DNA of 64,000 nt, from the NCBI GenBank assembly GCA_023052935.1, contig CM041294.1, forward strand, positions 18,500,635-18,564,634, read 5' to 3'. The translations under genes were made by a program, and so were the position numbers. This document shows positions 34,457 through 46,555 of this stretch, piece by piece. Below the pieces are notes generated by a model. That model was not told where the DNA came from. It worked only from the letters and a program-made list of their open reading frames with translations, and did not search any database. Numbering within the stretch: position 1 is the stretch's first letter; every line of letters begins with the position of its first letter. The stretch is from Piezodorus guildinii (taxonomy: Eukaryota > Arthropoda > Insecta > Hemiptera > Pentatomidae).

Positions 34457-35570
34457 AATAAATCAATAAAATGTTTACAAAGTCTAGAAATCACTCATAC
34501 CTATTTTTGGATGTTAAAAAAAAAAATTCTCTTAATGTCATGTCTACCCTCACCTTTTAAAGATTGGTGAATCAAACAAAATTTATATAAATAAAAGATA
34601 TATTAACTCAAATAAGTTATTAGATAAAATTATTGGCAAGAGACATTTTTTACTTCCAAACACGAACTTGATTTTCAAAGTAATATGCATATAGGCTCGG
34701 TTTGGAAAACCAACTTATATTTTCGGGCAACTTGAACTTGACACATAGAATAAATCTCATATCTCTTCGCCACAATTCGTCGTGAACCTGTTGGGTAAGC
34801 TGTCTTTTTCTAGTTGTAGTGTATAAAAAACTCAAAAATTAAATAGAACAAGAAATCGCAATAATATACACATAACAAACTTTCACCATTTGTTCACATG
34901 ATGCCCAGAGGATATTTTACAAGTTCAGAAAAAACGAGAATCAAATGCGTACTATTTTTGGAGAAATAGTGTTATTATAGGAGACACTTAAGTAAGTATG
35001 CATATTTGAAATAGTAAGAGCTTTTTAAGTTTAGTCAGGAAATATGTTAATTAAGTAGAAATGTTTGGTTATCAATTGACCAAATGTAAATTTTTACAAA
35101 ACTTATTTGGTTTTTTCTCTCTTTCAGAGCTATTTTCAATTCAGGAAATCAGAAAAAGAAAAAAAAAACATCATGGAGAGCAAGGGGCCTACTGAATTAA
35201 TTTCTAGCGGATTTAGCTAATGATGGATCTTCAGTAAAATTATAAAGCTTCAAAAGGCTGTGACCCTTCAGTCTTCAAATATAAACAACTAAAATAATAT
35301 ATAATAAAATACTTAATATAAGAAAAAATAATGAGCTCAGTAACTGAACTATGAAACAGTGAAATGGGGAACAGCGTTTTGATTTGATGACATTAAATAA
35401 ATGGTGTAAGGTAAATTTCTTACTGATTTCGTTTTTTAAAAACAATTATCCTGAAAGTTTCATCAGGATTATGTTTAATAAATTAATAAATAAATAAAAT
35501 ACAGCTTGTTACAACATGCAGCTTGGCTAATCAATTGGGTCGTGGAGAGAAGTTATAATTCATTCATCTC
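34453..35570. other. No gene recognised
   Basis: AT-rich DNA with short unassigned frames only (34650-34835). Confidence 0.4.
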
Positions 35571-35670
35571 TGACAAAAAATCGCTGTTATTTAATACTAC
35601 AAAAGTACTTAAAACTTACCTCTGGAGTCCAGATTTAAACCCTATAGAATTGTTTTTTAGCTCAATTTAC
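35571..35670 (+). pseudogene. Tc1/IS630-like transposase scrap with SPDLNPIE motif
   Basis: One short frame near 35618 reads KTYLWSPDLNPIELFFS. SPDLNPIE is the conserved third catalytic-residue region of Tc1-like DDE transposases. No longer frame survives on either side, and no ends were found. Confidence 0.5.
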
Positions 35671-35910
35671 TTCATAGGCACATAATTAAATAGAATAAAT
35701 GTTCAGGGACAAATCTTGAAATTTCTTAGAAGAAAGGGAGAAAATGTCTTCATAGTAATAATAAGTAGTAACAATAGTTATTTTGAAGTTGACCCAATAA
35801 ATGATCAAGAGCCTTGAAATGACTCAAGAAGCAAGGAAGATATTAAAACAATTAATATATGAATTATGACTTAAATAAAACTACAAATTATTGTAAAACA
35901 AGATCTATGA

Positions 35911-36125
35911 ATGGTCCTAGGATTTTTTAATGGGAGTAAAAAATCCTTAGTTACGCCGTCCTTCGGAGGGGACGAAAAAAGGTGGTCCCGAGCCTGTGCG
36001 ATGTCAGGTACTCTTTAAAGATCCCTATCCTAATAAAACCTGGATAGGCAAAGTTTAGGACTCCCACTGTAGCATCGTCCGATTAGCCATAGTAGCATAA
36101 AGTGACGTAAAGTAAATAAACAAAT
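35911..36125 (+). mobile_element. tRNA-derived SINE, 5' truncated (tRNA head missing)
   Basis: Starts at ATGGTCCTAGGATTTTTTAA, i.e. inside the family just after the B box, and runs to the AAATAAACAAAT tail. A 15-base duplication AAACAAGATCTATGA (35896-35910; 36126-36140) marks a genuine truncated retroposition. Confidence 0.92.
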
Positions 36126-36204
36126 AAACAAGATCTATGAAAAATTATATTGCAGAAAAACCGATGTTCTTTACTTATTTCAATCTTGAAAATTTATTTA
36201 TTTA

Positions 36205-36960
36205 TTAACAATCCAACTTCTTTGATAAAATTGACAAGATCTGTATCAAGACTAAACACATAGGCATAAATAAAAAATAATTAATTATAATAAATTGTTT
36301 TAATTGTTCTCTTTTTTTTCCAATTACTGTATTTATACAAACTTGGATGGATGGCAGTGTAATACAGTAATTCCTGATTTTCCTTTTTTGTGAGGCGCCC
36401 AAATAGTTCGTTAAATTTGAAAGTAATAATAGAAGAGGGATTTTGAAAACTGTTAGAAAATTTTGCTTCAACCTAATCTGAATAGATAACGTATATATGC
36501 CCAGAGTCATGGTCACACTTATGTTGAAAAATTAATTTATTCATAATTTTTCTTCTAATTTGAATTCTGGCTTTTCATACTGAAAAACTGCATGAATCAA
36601 TCAACAATTATGTTCAGGAATCCAAGCTTATCAAGTTCATTCACAAAAAAACAGACCTAACCATCACTGACCGCTCAAGGTGTTTTACTATGACATACTG
36701 AATTCTTTTTTTGATTTCCACCAAACCATATTTTTTCATAGGAACCATGTATTTTTGTATGGGGTTCATCTGTGGACATTGAAATTCATCAACCTTCTTT
36801 TAAACAAATGTTACAAATATTCAGCCTATTTTCTTTCCAGACTTTTTGTATCATGCATATTCTTTTAGAATGAGGCAAACAGTTAAAACACTTATTGTGT
36901 ATCCAGAAGTTCTTAAAAATTCAGAAATAAGCTAAGGTTTACTCATTTGAGGAACTGTTT
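36205..36960 (-). pseudogene. Tc1-like transposase relic in copy T2
   Basis: Reading the minus strand, the region near 36780 gives STDEPHTKIHGSYEKIW, resembling the Tc1 DES region (T/SDES.F..HG). The region near 36450-36360 gives NPSSIITFKFNELFGRLTKK, which lines up with the SPDLNPIEH.W region after drift and indels. Multiple stops and frame changes occur between them, so no protein is possible. The 103-codon open frame that happens to be present (36205-36516) is in another frame and is not the transposase frame. Tc1-like identity is supported mainly by the ends of the related copy at 47434. Confidence 0.45.
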
Positions 36961-37020
36961 TCTTATATATTAAAAATCAGTCTTTCAATTTTAACATTTA
37001 ATATTTTTTGGATGGTCGCT

Positions 37021-37148
37021 TTTTACTTTCACATACTATATATAGTAAGGGGAAGTATTGCGATCGTGAAAATTTTCAAATTCCAGTTTTCAACGGAAAT
37101 ACACGTTTTAGGGTCCCCTGAGTCCAAATAACCAAGTCCCGCAAAAAG

Positions 37149-37190
<42 letters not shown>

Positions 37191-37941
37191 CTGTGTTTGT
37201 GAGTGTGTCCGTGTGTGGTAACTCCCGGGCGGAGAAGAAAAGCCCTATGAAACTGAAATTTCATATTTAAGATTACTATACGACCGAGATGTTACAAAAA
37301 CTTTTTCATCAAATATGGCTAAACAGAGCCACTTTATACCACGCATTTTGCACCTTTTTATGATTCTCTCAAAAACAGTTCTGACGATTTTGATTAAACT
37401 CGCTATATCGATGTGAAATTGAACAGGCTTTAATATCATGTAGATTTCATACTGATTAAAATAGTCTGACAGGGCATAAATGCAGATATTTTCAATTTTC
37501 TTCTTCTAAAGTACCTTTGATTTTGATTCTATAAAAATAACTATATTATCTTGTTACCACTGATAAAAAAACAGGTAAATATATAAATTGTATGAATTTG
37601 ATACTCAACTAAAGGAAAAAACTGAAATAATATTTTTTTATTGCAATTTTTTGTTTTTTAACTTAAGAACAGTAATATACATGTATAATATACCGTTGGA
37701 AAGCTAAAAATTTATCTAATACACAATCTTTTAAAAGTTAATAAAGAGTGATGAAAAGCCGATAAAACTAACTGATTATAATATAACTGAATTTTTTTTT
37801 AAAAACACATGTTTATATAGAAGTTAAATTTAATTAATTCTTTTATAGTTTCACTTTGTTTTATCTCTAACTGTATTTGAAAATTCTTTAATCGATTTTT
37901 AAAACTGAGGTAAGTGAAAGTCGTGTGTTGTCCGCACCAGA
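37021..37941 (-). mobile_element. HINE-like element, copy H (reverse, full length), nested in Tc1-like copy T2
   Basis: From TTTTACTTTCACATACTATA through a long GT array (37153-37186) to TTGTCCGCACCAGA. The flanks join in register with the undisturbed paralogue at about 47950-47985, so the ends of this copy can be read against an empty site that lies in an A run. Confidence 0.9.
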
Positions 37942-38514
37942 TTTTTTGCTTTTATATTTTATTACTATATCCTCCATATAATACTCAGCCATCCTCATAT
38001 CCTCATCAAATTTAAGCCATTTTTCTCTAAAATATTATTTAAAGCTGCTATTCAATTGTTATGCTTTTACTTTAACTCCTTATTTTAAAAACGTTTCTTT
38101 CTAACTTTTGGTATCAGTTACATAATTGAGAAGCATTGTTTAGAACATAAAATTATGTTGAAGATACATGAGAATATGAACATTTGAAACCATAAAACAA
38201 CAGGATATTATAATTCCCGACTACTATTGACACTAAGTGATCTTATAATTTTACATTATTAATCGGATATTTTTAAATACAATAGACTTTTCGGTTATCG
38301 GGTTAGTGATTTTGCTTTATGGGAGCCTCTTTTAAAGGTGCATTATTTAAAAAATATAATGAAAAACAAAAAAAAATCTTATTGTCTAGTTACTTTTAAA
38401 TAAAATATTTCAGCAATCCAATAAATCTATAAATCTTTGTATAGTTATATACACGTGGAGCATACACATATTTATACTATAAATACCTATATTTACTATG
38501 GGACAGAAGATTAA

Positions 38515-38830
38515 GATTCGAGTAGTTAATGGAAGAGTTAATATTTGAAAGAAGCAAAAGAGGCGGTCTTACAGATAGAGATAGGCAGGGAATTCCAAAA
38601 AAATGATGAGGGAACAAGAAAGGATTTGTGAAAGGAGGCAGTTCTATGTGATGTGGTATAAAAATTTATTGATTGGGTTCTAATATTCAACAAATGAATG
38701 TCTGAGCGGAGGTTGAAGAGTTCATTAATATATGAAGGTTTTCTATTTTTTAAGATTTGGAATAGGTGGAAACCATGGAAGTATTGCCGTCAAACATAAG
38801 GATAAAGCCACTTTAATATTTAAATTAGTA
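38515..38830 (-). pseudogene. CR1/L2-like LINE C-terminal fragment
   Basis: The minus strand reads RTASFHKSFLVPSSFFWNSLP with LKWLYP and RQYF.GFHLFQI upstream, clearly related to 17188-17595. Stops and frameshifts occur. Both ends are truncated. Confidence 0.65.
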
Positions 38831-39289
38831 TTTGTGAAAAATACTTAATCAACTTTTAGTTTTTGTAGTTGCCAGTATGTTGTAACATACTTGAGCTGAT
38901 CTTCAATGTTTGTTTGATGAATATTTATTGGCATGTTTTGAATTTTTTTTTATTATTGAAAAAAGTTCATTTAATATCTGACCTTCATGTTTGTAAGATG
39001 TTTATTTTATCCGTTATTGTACAATCATTGCCAACAGTTAAAAAGCTCTTTTTAAAAAAATATTAATCAATTATAAACTCTAAATAAAATATTTCTAATG
39101 TTGTTTGGTTACTTTATGATTTTCACCATTTCTTTCTTTATGATTTTCTTTATTTCAATATTGTTACTTCATGATTTTTTTTTTTTTTATCATATTATAT
39201 TATCTGCAATATTATTATGTTTGTAATACCCTGTAACTGTACTTTCCTAAGAACTATTCTTTTGTAATATTAGTCATTATTAGGCCTCC
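38831..39289. other. No gene recognised
   Basis: AT-rich. A 65-codon frame at 38869-39066 has no motif. Confidence 0.4.
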
Positions 39290-40060
39290 TAGCTTTATCA
39301 ATCATTTTCCCTCACTATGATTATGGTTGTGGGGTATATGGCAACCTATCGAAGGTGCTCGAGGAAAGATTGAGAAGGGTCATGAATTCCTTTTTAAGAT
39401 TTGTGTTCGGTACCTCAAGGGTTTTCATGTATTCCCCCTTTAAGACGAGTTAAAGCGGCTATCTCCCATCTTTCGAAGACAATTTTTCCATGGATCATTT
39501 CTCTTTCAAATTATGAACTCTCGCCATCCCTTTTATGTCTACAGCCTCCTGGTATTAAAATCCTCAACCCATCACCAGGAAATAAGATCCCGTCTGTCTG
39601 ACCTCTACACTCCTTTCCATAGAAAGAAATATGACTGCTCCTTTTTAGCCCGGTCCACTGCCTTTTGGAGTACTCTCCCTTCAAACATCCGTCATACTCC
39701 ATCCCTGTTCTCATTTGAAACCCCCCTCTTTCAATACTTTCTTTCTCTCCAATCAGATGTAAGCTAATTTTATTATGCCAACTAATGTGAGGTGAAAAGC
39801 TTATTCATTTTTAATGAGATGTAAAAGTTAAATTTTATGTTTATTCTTATTTTATTTTTTTATAATATGAAAATAGAGATAACACTATGACCTCTTTTTT
39901 TTCACTTATTCTTCTTTCTTTTGTTATTTAAATGTAATTGTATATATTTACTATTATCATAATTGTTTTTGGCCAGTCATAATTTTTATTTTGTTTGTTA
40001 TTCTTAAGGGACATTGTCCCAGAATGAAGTTTCTTGTCCTATTCTCTTCCATTCTATTAT
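39290..40060 (+). pseudogene. CR1/L2-like LINE C-terminus and 3' end
   Basis: Plus-strand frame from about 39310: PHYDYGCGVYGNLSKVLEERL, RRVMNSFLRFVFGTSR, then frameshifts, then (39590-39767) RSRLSDLYTPFHRKKYDCSF and RSTAFWSTLPSNIR..PSLFSF ending at a stop. The 3' UTR ends with TTCTTAAGGGACATTGTCCC and AGAATGAAGTTTCTT, the same terminal motif as the minus-strand copies near 16870 and 52480. It lacks RT catalytic motifs, so it is 5'-truncated and decayed. Confidence 0.75.
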
Positions 40061-40312
40061 TATTATTTCTACTCAATTTAATTTATAATTTCTTATCGTT
40101 TTCTAATATATTATTACTATTACTCGTTACTTAAAAAAAAAAAAGTAATTTTAGTAATATTGGTTTTATTTCAATTTGTAATATTTTTTTGATAGATAGA
40201 TTACCTACCTAAATGAGAAAATGTCATCTTTGATCCAGCAAAAGTTATTATTAACATACATCAAGTTATAAAAAAATTTATTAATCCATTTTACATTTTC
40301 AATGCATATAGC

Positions 40313-41390
40313 ACAGTAAAATTAGGTTTTTACTCGAACATCTAAAAAACAAAGCTGAAGCCTGTCTTAAATTTTTCAGTGCCCTTTCCTTATTAACCGG
40401 TAAAAAGTCCCAGGTTTCTCCATCGGGTTTTGTAGGAGGGAGAGGGAAAATGATAAAAAATTCTATTTTTTTCAAGTTTTTGAGAATATCTCAAAAAGTA
40501 TTGTCTTTATCGTAACATTCATTTTATACAAAATTAAAGTACTTTAAAATGTCTTACAAAATTATAATATGAATAGTTGCGATGATATATAATGTATATT
40601 ATCTTCATCATTTTTGTGGAATGGAAAAAATACAAAAATTTTAGGTTAGTTTTGAGGCAAAGTGAACTTTCCGCTGTTCTTATCCTGAAATGGTTCAATA
40701 TTTACTTTGCTAGGATGTAGATAGTGCAAGCTGTAAAGTATAAATAAAATTATATCATTTTATGAGAATAGGAAAAATTGTATATTTACATCTCAGTGAG
40801 GCCAAAAAAAAAATTGAGGATCTTATAATGGGTAAATTTTGTACTTCTTGGTATAAGCCATGTATTAAAAAAATACAAAATACAATTCTTGAATTGAATT
40901 GGGATTTATTATTTTTGTAATCTTCAAGCTTAACTCTCGGGCGTATAGCGGCAATGTTCAATTATGTTTTTTAGTCAAAACCAAATGAGAATTTACTTAT
41001 ATGTTAATTGTGATTGATCATAGCTATGATAAAATATAGTAAGCAATCAAATTAAGTCTGGCAGTCGCCCATGAGCATTCATATATCATGGAGTTTGAAG
41101 AAATTTTTAAATGTGGAAACCTTATATAACCATTTATATAATCATGTTTGAAGATATTTTAAAGTACTTTAATTTTGTATATAATAATGTTTTCGATAAA
41201 ATTAATACTTTTTGAGATATTCACAAAAAACTCTCCCCCTTACTAAACCCAATGTGGAAAACTCTGGGGCTTATTACCACTTAATAAGGAAAGGGTACTG
41301 AACAAATTTTAACAGGTTCAGGCGTTTTTTTTTTTTGTTTTTTTTTTCTGGATGTTCGGGTTTTGCCTGTTTTTTACCTAATTTTATTGT
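40313..41390. mobile_element. 1.08-kb element with about 230-bp terminal inverted repeats
   Basis: 40313-40560 and 41150-41390 are imperfect inverted copies sharing, in order, AAAATTAGG, CGAACATC, CCCTTTCCTTATTAA, ATATCTCAAAAAGTATT and ACAAAATTAAAGTACTTTAAA. The central 0.6 kb has no open frame above 70 codons. Non-autonomous MITE-like or foldback element; no superfamily or target duplication assigned. 40061-40312 shows nothing. Confidence 0.75.
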
Positions 41391-41483
41391 ACTAATTCTC
41401 TGTTTTTGAATAACAATTTAAATGACTTGATTTAACTTTAAAAAACAGGGAGAATATTTTTTCTCATTCTTAAATCAATTAAG

Positions 41484-41750
41484 TTTTTTCTTTGTTTAAC
41501 ATCACTTTTATGCTACTGTGGCTAATCCAAGGAAATCTAAATTTTACCTATTCAGGTTTAATTAGGATAGGGATCTTTAATTGAGTACCTGACTCACATA
41601 TGCCCAGGGCCACTACTTTATATCCCTTCCAAAGGTAGAGATAACCAAGCATTTCTTAATCCCTTTAAAAAATTGCAGGGCCGTCTGCTGGGCTTGAACC
41701 TTGGGCATCAAAGGCTGTTATTCGACCTATTACACGACAGATGGCCCCTC
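41484..41750 (-). mobile_element. tRNA-derived SINE (old, reverse)
   Basis: Tail complement TTTCTTTGTTTAACATCAC at 41484, body CAGGTTTAATTAGGATAGGG, and a head with B-box complement GGGCTTGAACC. Many substitutions. Confidence 0.8.
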
Positions 41751-43941
41751 AGCAACTAAGCTTTAACACATTTTAATGATTCCTTATTTTGATTCTACAT
41801 CTGCGAATTGACAAAAGGTAAAAAATGTTTGATGGAATTTAAATCTTCTTTGAGTTTCAAGAACCTTTAGATAATAATTTAAGGGGGCCTAGTTATATTA
41901 TCATCAAATGATCTATGAATATACATGGAAATATGGAGTTAACCCTTTAACAGCCAGTGTTGCCCAAATGCAACTCCTTAAAAAGTGCACAAAACCAAAG
42001 AGGGGAAAGGGAGGTACAGATATTTACTACATATTTGTTGATTGGATTGTCTTCTCCAATCCACTTATTTAGTCCATTAGTTGGGGTTATTCAAAATGTG
42101 TAAAACAAAAAAAAGTGTTAGCTAGGAGTGTGTGAAAGCCAAAACTAGGAATAACAGCAGCATGGGATGTATAATTTTTGTCTACTATCAATGTTACTTG
42201 GTTACACTGAAAGTAATGGAAATTCCAAAGAAAGTAATGACAGAAGAGCTTTATTGAAAGAGAATAATCGGGTGATCAGGAAAATATTAGACTGGAGGTA
42301 TTAGAGACTTGTACTAGAGCCTCCATGAACACCCAAAACTGGATGCATAAACTAGAGCTCGCTGAATGGGATATTGCAGCAATCATGTATATACGTGTAT
42401 GTAACCATAAACCCATAGCACCTCAATATTCATTGCTCCTAAAGATGAAATGAAATAAAATAAGTAGAAATACATGTAGCACAATATACTGAAATAATAA
42501 TTCACTATTTATAGTATATAAATCAGATAATAAAGAATATATGATGTTGAACCATTGATGGATATAGATAATTACTAAATATTTATTTAAATATCTGATT
42601 ATATATAGAATCCATTACATAAAATTATGACTAGGATGAAGTAACAAATCAATAATATGTCATATTAAAAAGATGGAACAAACAATAATAAATTACATTG
42701 TGTAATTACTTCTTTATGATAAACAAGTTTTTTAAAATAAGTGAAAATTTATACAATATATGATGACGTAAGTAGATTCCGAGAATGAGGAAAGCTCCTT
42801 GAAAATATGAATTTAATTTCATTGCTGCTGTAAAATGTGAATAATGTTTAAGGAAGATATAATAATTTATTTATAAAAAACTATTAAATAATGAATAATG
42901 CAAATGTGCATTCTCCTGATTCTATTTTAAGTAGGATAAAAAATAGATAAGAATAATCTTATGAAATGACCCTAGTGGTTGAAAAACCCTAATAAATAAA
43001 TAATCTTATGTAATTTTAATCCTACTTTACCTTTGTTTTTCGCTAAATATTTTATGATTGTGGTTTCTAAGCAAATTTACTATGGTTCTTATCGAGAAAA
43101 ATTGTAATATCTGAGAAAAAATTTGTTTAACTTAATCCGTGTCCAACTTTTTTTTGTTTCAGCCACCAACATATCTATGTTTGTATGTTATGGCTCATAA
43201 AAGACTTACTGCATACTATTTCATTCAGAAACCCAACTTCTCAAATGGGGATGAAATTTAGTATGCTCACATGCTTTCTTTTATATAAGAATTATTTTAT
43301 TCCAAACATAATTTTTTTTATCTCAACTAATATATAGCACTGGAGGTGTTGAAAAAAAAAAAAAAAAAAATTCTATATCCTCTGGAGAAAAACTTACTTT
43401 GTAAAAGTTGCTTGCCCAGTGGAAAAACAAATTATGTATAAAATAAAAAAAAATAAAAAAAATTAAAAGTAAAAAAACTGTATTTAAAAAAGAAAACAAA
43501 TCAAAGTTATTGTATTGACATAGGGCATACATTTTTTCCTTCATATTTACCACATTTATTATTTCATTACATATTAGAAGATGTATAGACATTATTATCA
43601 TGGCACTTGGATTCAATTCTTGGGGACAGGATTCTAAATAAAAGATATATCTGGTAATTAGAATAAAATTGAAAATGGAAGAGATTAGTAACAGATTTAT
43701 TATAAATAAGAAATTTTAATAATGTGTTAGGTTAACTAACACTGCAGAACTAGTATGACTGAATAGATTTTTAAAACTTTTTCTTCTTCTTTTACTTAAA
43801 TCTTGTTTTTTCTTGGTCTAATAATAATGATGATAATACCTGAATTCATATGAATAATCAGTATCATAATTCAGTTTATGCTGTACTATTTTGTTGGAGT
43901 GAATTTTACACAATATATTACTTATAATCTTTTATTTAAAC
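41751..43941. other. No gene recognised
   Basis: 2.2 kb of AT-rich DNA. The 97-codon minus frame at 43323-43616 is rich in Phe/Leu from T runs and has no motif. No SINE, HINE or LINE similarity seen. Confidence 0.45.
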
Positions 43942-43950
43942 ATTAAATTG

Positions 43951-44239
43951 GGGATCACTTGTAGCTGGGTGGCTAGCGTAACAGCCTCCCATGCTAAAGG
44001 TAACGGGTTCAAACCCGCAGGTGGTCCTAGGATTTTTTAATGGGAGTAAAAAATCCTTAGTTATGCCGTCCTTCGGAGGGGACGTTAAAAGGTGGTCCCG
44101 AGCCTGTGCGATGTCAGGTACTCGTTAAAGATCCCTATCCTAATAAAACCTGGATTGGCAAAATTTAGGACTCCCACTGTAGCATCGTCCGATTAGCCAC
44201 AGTAGCATAAAGTGACGTTAAATAAATAAACAAACAAAG
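43951..44239 (+). mobile_element. tRNA-derived SINE, full length and well preserved
   Basis: Complete head (GGGATCACTTGTAGCTGGGT, GGCTAGCGTAACAGCC) with A-box-like and B-box GGGTTCAAACCCGC elements, body and AAATAAATAAACAAACAAAG tail. A 9-base duplication ATTAAATTG flanks it (43942-43950; 44240-44248). Close similarity to the copy at 46556 suggests recent activity. Confidence 0.93.
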
Positions 44240-44395
44240 ATTAAATTGCATACTTGAAAATATTACATAACAGCCCTCCCTTATTGATCAATTATTGTTT
44301 GCTTTTGCTACAATAAATGTAACTAATCCTTATGAAATAGTAAACAGAAATAGGGATTTCTTTAAAATTATTTGGCTCTACATTGAGATAATCAT

Positions 44396-45252
44396 TTTTT
44401 ACTTTCACTTACTATATATATAGTAAGGAAAAGTATTGCGATCGTGAAAATTTTCGAATTCCAGTTTTCAATGGAAATACACATTTTAGGGTCCCCTGAG
44501 TCCAAATAACCAAGTCTCGCAAAAAGGTATGTGTGTGTGTGGTAACTCCCGGGCGGAAACAGTAAGTCCTATGAAACTTAAATTTCATATTTAAGACAAA
44601 TATATGCCTGAGACGCGACAAAACCTTTTTCATCAAAATGAGCTTACCAGAAGAGCCACTTTATACCATGCATTTTGAAACGTTTTTCGATTTTCTCGAA
44701 AACCGTTCCGACGATTTTGATTAAACTCGCTATATCGATGTAAAATTTAATAGGCTTAAACGTCATGTAGGTTTTATTCTGATTAAAATGGTCTCGCAGG
44801 GCTTAAATGCCGATATTTTAAATTTTCTTCCCCTAAAGTGCCTTTAATTTTGTAGATTCTATAAAAATAAACAACTTATCATGTTAGCATTGATGAAAAA
44901 CAGGTAAATATATAAATTGATTGAATTCAATACCCAACTAAAGGAGAAAAGAGAAAAATATTTTTTTTAATGCAATTTTTCGTTTTTGAACATAAGAACA
45001 GTAATATAGGTGCATGTATGATATACCGTTGGAAAGTTAAAGCTTTTAGAAAAAATATTATCTAATACACATACTTTTAAAAGTTAATAGAGAGTGATAA
45101 AAAACCAATAAAACTAAGTGATTGTTTTACATAATAATATAATAGATTTTTTAATAAAACACATGTTTCTATAGACATTCAATTTAATTAATTCTTTAAT
45201 AGTTTCAATTATTTTTATCTCTAACTGTATTTGAAAATTCTTTCATCCAGAT
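44396..45252 (-). mobile_element. HINE-like element, copy I (reverse)
   Basis: From TTTTTTACTTTCACTTACTA to TTCATCCAGA. The inner part of the 5' end (the TTTCACTTAC block and most of GGTGCGGGCAACACAC) is deleted. Short GT run at 44529-44540. Confidence 0.85.
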
Positions 45253-45908
45253 TTTTTACTTTCATTTAGCTATTGAGGGCATATAGCAAGGGAATACAAA
45301 ACTTTTGAATAAGAGTTTTCTTCATATATTATTGTTATAGGATTATTTGATTGAGTCTATAGAGGGGAAGTAGTCCAAAATGTCTCACGAAATCAATAAT
45401 TGTAGAAATGAGAAATGTAAAAATTTAAAAAAAAAACTTGAAAATCAACTAAAAGAGAAAAAAATTATATTTTTTCCTCGTGGAAAACACATTTCTGTTA
45501 ATAGGATTATTAAAATAGATATATAATATGTTGTTTGAAAGATCTAGTTTCTAGAATAATTGTTATACAACTAATCATGTTATAGATGAGAATTGAGAGC
45601 GACAAAAAAGCTATACACTTAATTTGTTGTTGTAACTAATAAAATCTAAGTTTTGAGTGTATTTCATAAGTTTCTATAGAAACCAAATGAAATTTCAATG
45701 GAAACTAACAAAATCATGACTATCTATTTATTACGACATAATAATTATATTTAAGTTGATTACAGTTTTTAAAAAAATATTATTCAATTTTAACTTTAAA
45801 AAAAAAAGTAAAAAATAAAATAAACGTAAATTAATTTAAAAAAAAAAAAATCATTCAAAATATCAATAAGGTTAGCTTGTAAACAGTACAATTCTTCAGA
45901 TTAATTCA
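45253..45908. other. 3' flank of Spt4, no other gene seen
   Basis: AT-rich. On the minus strand an AATAAA (45727-45732) lies about 180 bases after the Spt4 stop and could be its polyadenylation signal. Confidence 0.4.
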
Positions 45909-46259
45909 TTAACGCAAGCTTGTATCCCTGGACCTGTACACCCTGTCTTTCTTCTTCATCTCTCGGATGATGTGCGCCGGTAAGGTTCCAGCCACCGAAA
46001 TGGCATACACTCCTGGTACGTACTTTGTCATCCTCTGCCATTTGCTGACCCAGCTGTCCTGGGGACAGATCATCCCGATGAAGCCGTCGAAGTTGGAACT
46101 GGTACAGTCGTGGACATTGTCCCTGTTCTTCTTGAGGTGGAGGAACTGCTCGCAGTTTTCGCAGCCCTCCTGCTCGAACTGGTCGAAGGTCTTGATCAGA
46201 GAACAGCTGAGGCATGCCCTGCACCCCCGAAGTTCGCGAGGTAGTATGCTAGCCTTCAT
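45909..46259 (-). CDS. Spt4: Transcription elongation factor Spt4 (DSIF small subunit)
   Basis: Spt4 pairs with Spt5 to form DSIF, which binds RNA polymerase II in the nucleus and controls pausing and processive elongation. The 116-codon frame is uninterrupted and about the length of animal Spt4 (around 117 residues). The zinc-binding cysteines are in place at 16, 19, 33 and 36 (CRACLSC and GCENC). The hallmark blocks LIKTFDQFE (21-29), DCTSSNFDG (51-59), DSWVSKWQR (68-76) and PGVYAISVAGTLP (82-94) are clear, and the end is YRSRDTS. The start is the first ATG after an in-frame TAG about 50 bases upstream; its surroundings are not a strong Kozak context. GC content far exceeds the flanks. No introns interrupt it, although many animal Spt4 genes have them, so an intronless gene, a last exon with a non-coding 5' exon, or an intact processed copy are all possible. 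No poly(A) tract or target duplication was seen. Confidence 0.92.
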   Translation of the reverse strand: MKASILPRELRGCRACLSCSLIKTFDQFEQEGCENCEQFLHLKKNRDNVHDCTSSNFDGFIGMICPQDSWVSKWQRMTKYVPGVYAISVAGTLPAHIIREMKKKDRVYRSRDTSLR

Positions 46260-46555
46260 GAAGAAACTTAATAAACTGGTTTTGAAGATGATAGCAGAAC
46301 TGCCACTCTATAATGCCAAACAAGATACAAAAACCAGCTAAATCATATGTATTCAATATTGCACATCCCAAGGCCTTAATGATATCTTTTTAAATGATTG
46401 GTTTAGAATTATGCTTATAGTGAAATTTAAATATTTAATATTCATAGATATATTGTAGAAATTTTTTTTTTTTTTTTTTACAAGAAATATTACACATTAA
46501 TTTTTTCTTTACGTTTCCAGTCAGTAAAGTTCTTCTCACAATTAACAGCATAATA

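Larger units (their letters stand above)
36140..38335 (-). mobile_element. Tc1-like element relic, copy T2, split by a HINE-like element
   Basis: Minus-strand copy matching 47434-51680 on both sides of the insertion: 38100-38335 matches the left terminal region (CTCCCATAAAG.AAAATCACT, ATATCCGATTAATAATGT), 37942-38100 the next part, and 36205-37010 the transposase-derived part. The inner direct-repeat copy survives as TTGACACTAAG near 38230. Outer ends are lost. HINE copy H occupies 37021-37941. Confidence 0.6.

Noticed and set aside
36205..36516. 103-codon minus-strand frame as a membrane protein gene
   Set aside because: Hydrophobic by composition; the DNA aligns with the other Tc1-like relics and the frame is not shared among them.
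43323..43616. 97-codon minus-strand frame
   Set aside because: Leu/Phe-rich product of T-rich DNA, includes homopolymer runs and no motif.
43951..44239. Functional tRNA gene
   Set aside because: The head has A/B-box-like elements but no complete cloverleaf with an acceptor stem, and it is followed by the SINE body and tail.
45901..46341. Two further long frames overlapping Spt4 (minus 45901-46224 and plus 45967-46341)
   Set aside because: They are shadows of the GC-rich Spt4 coding sequence in other frames and match no family pattern.
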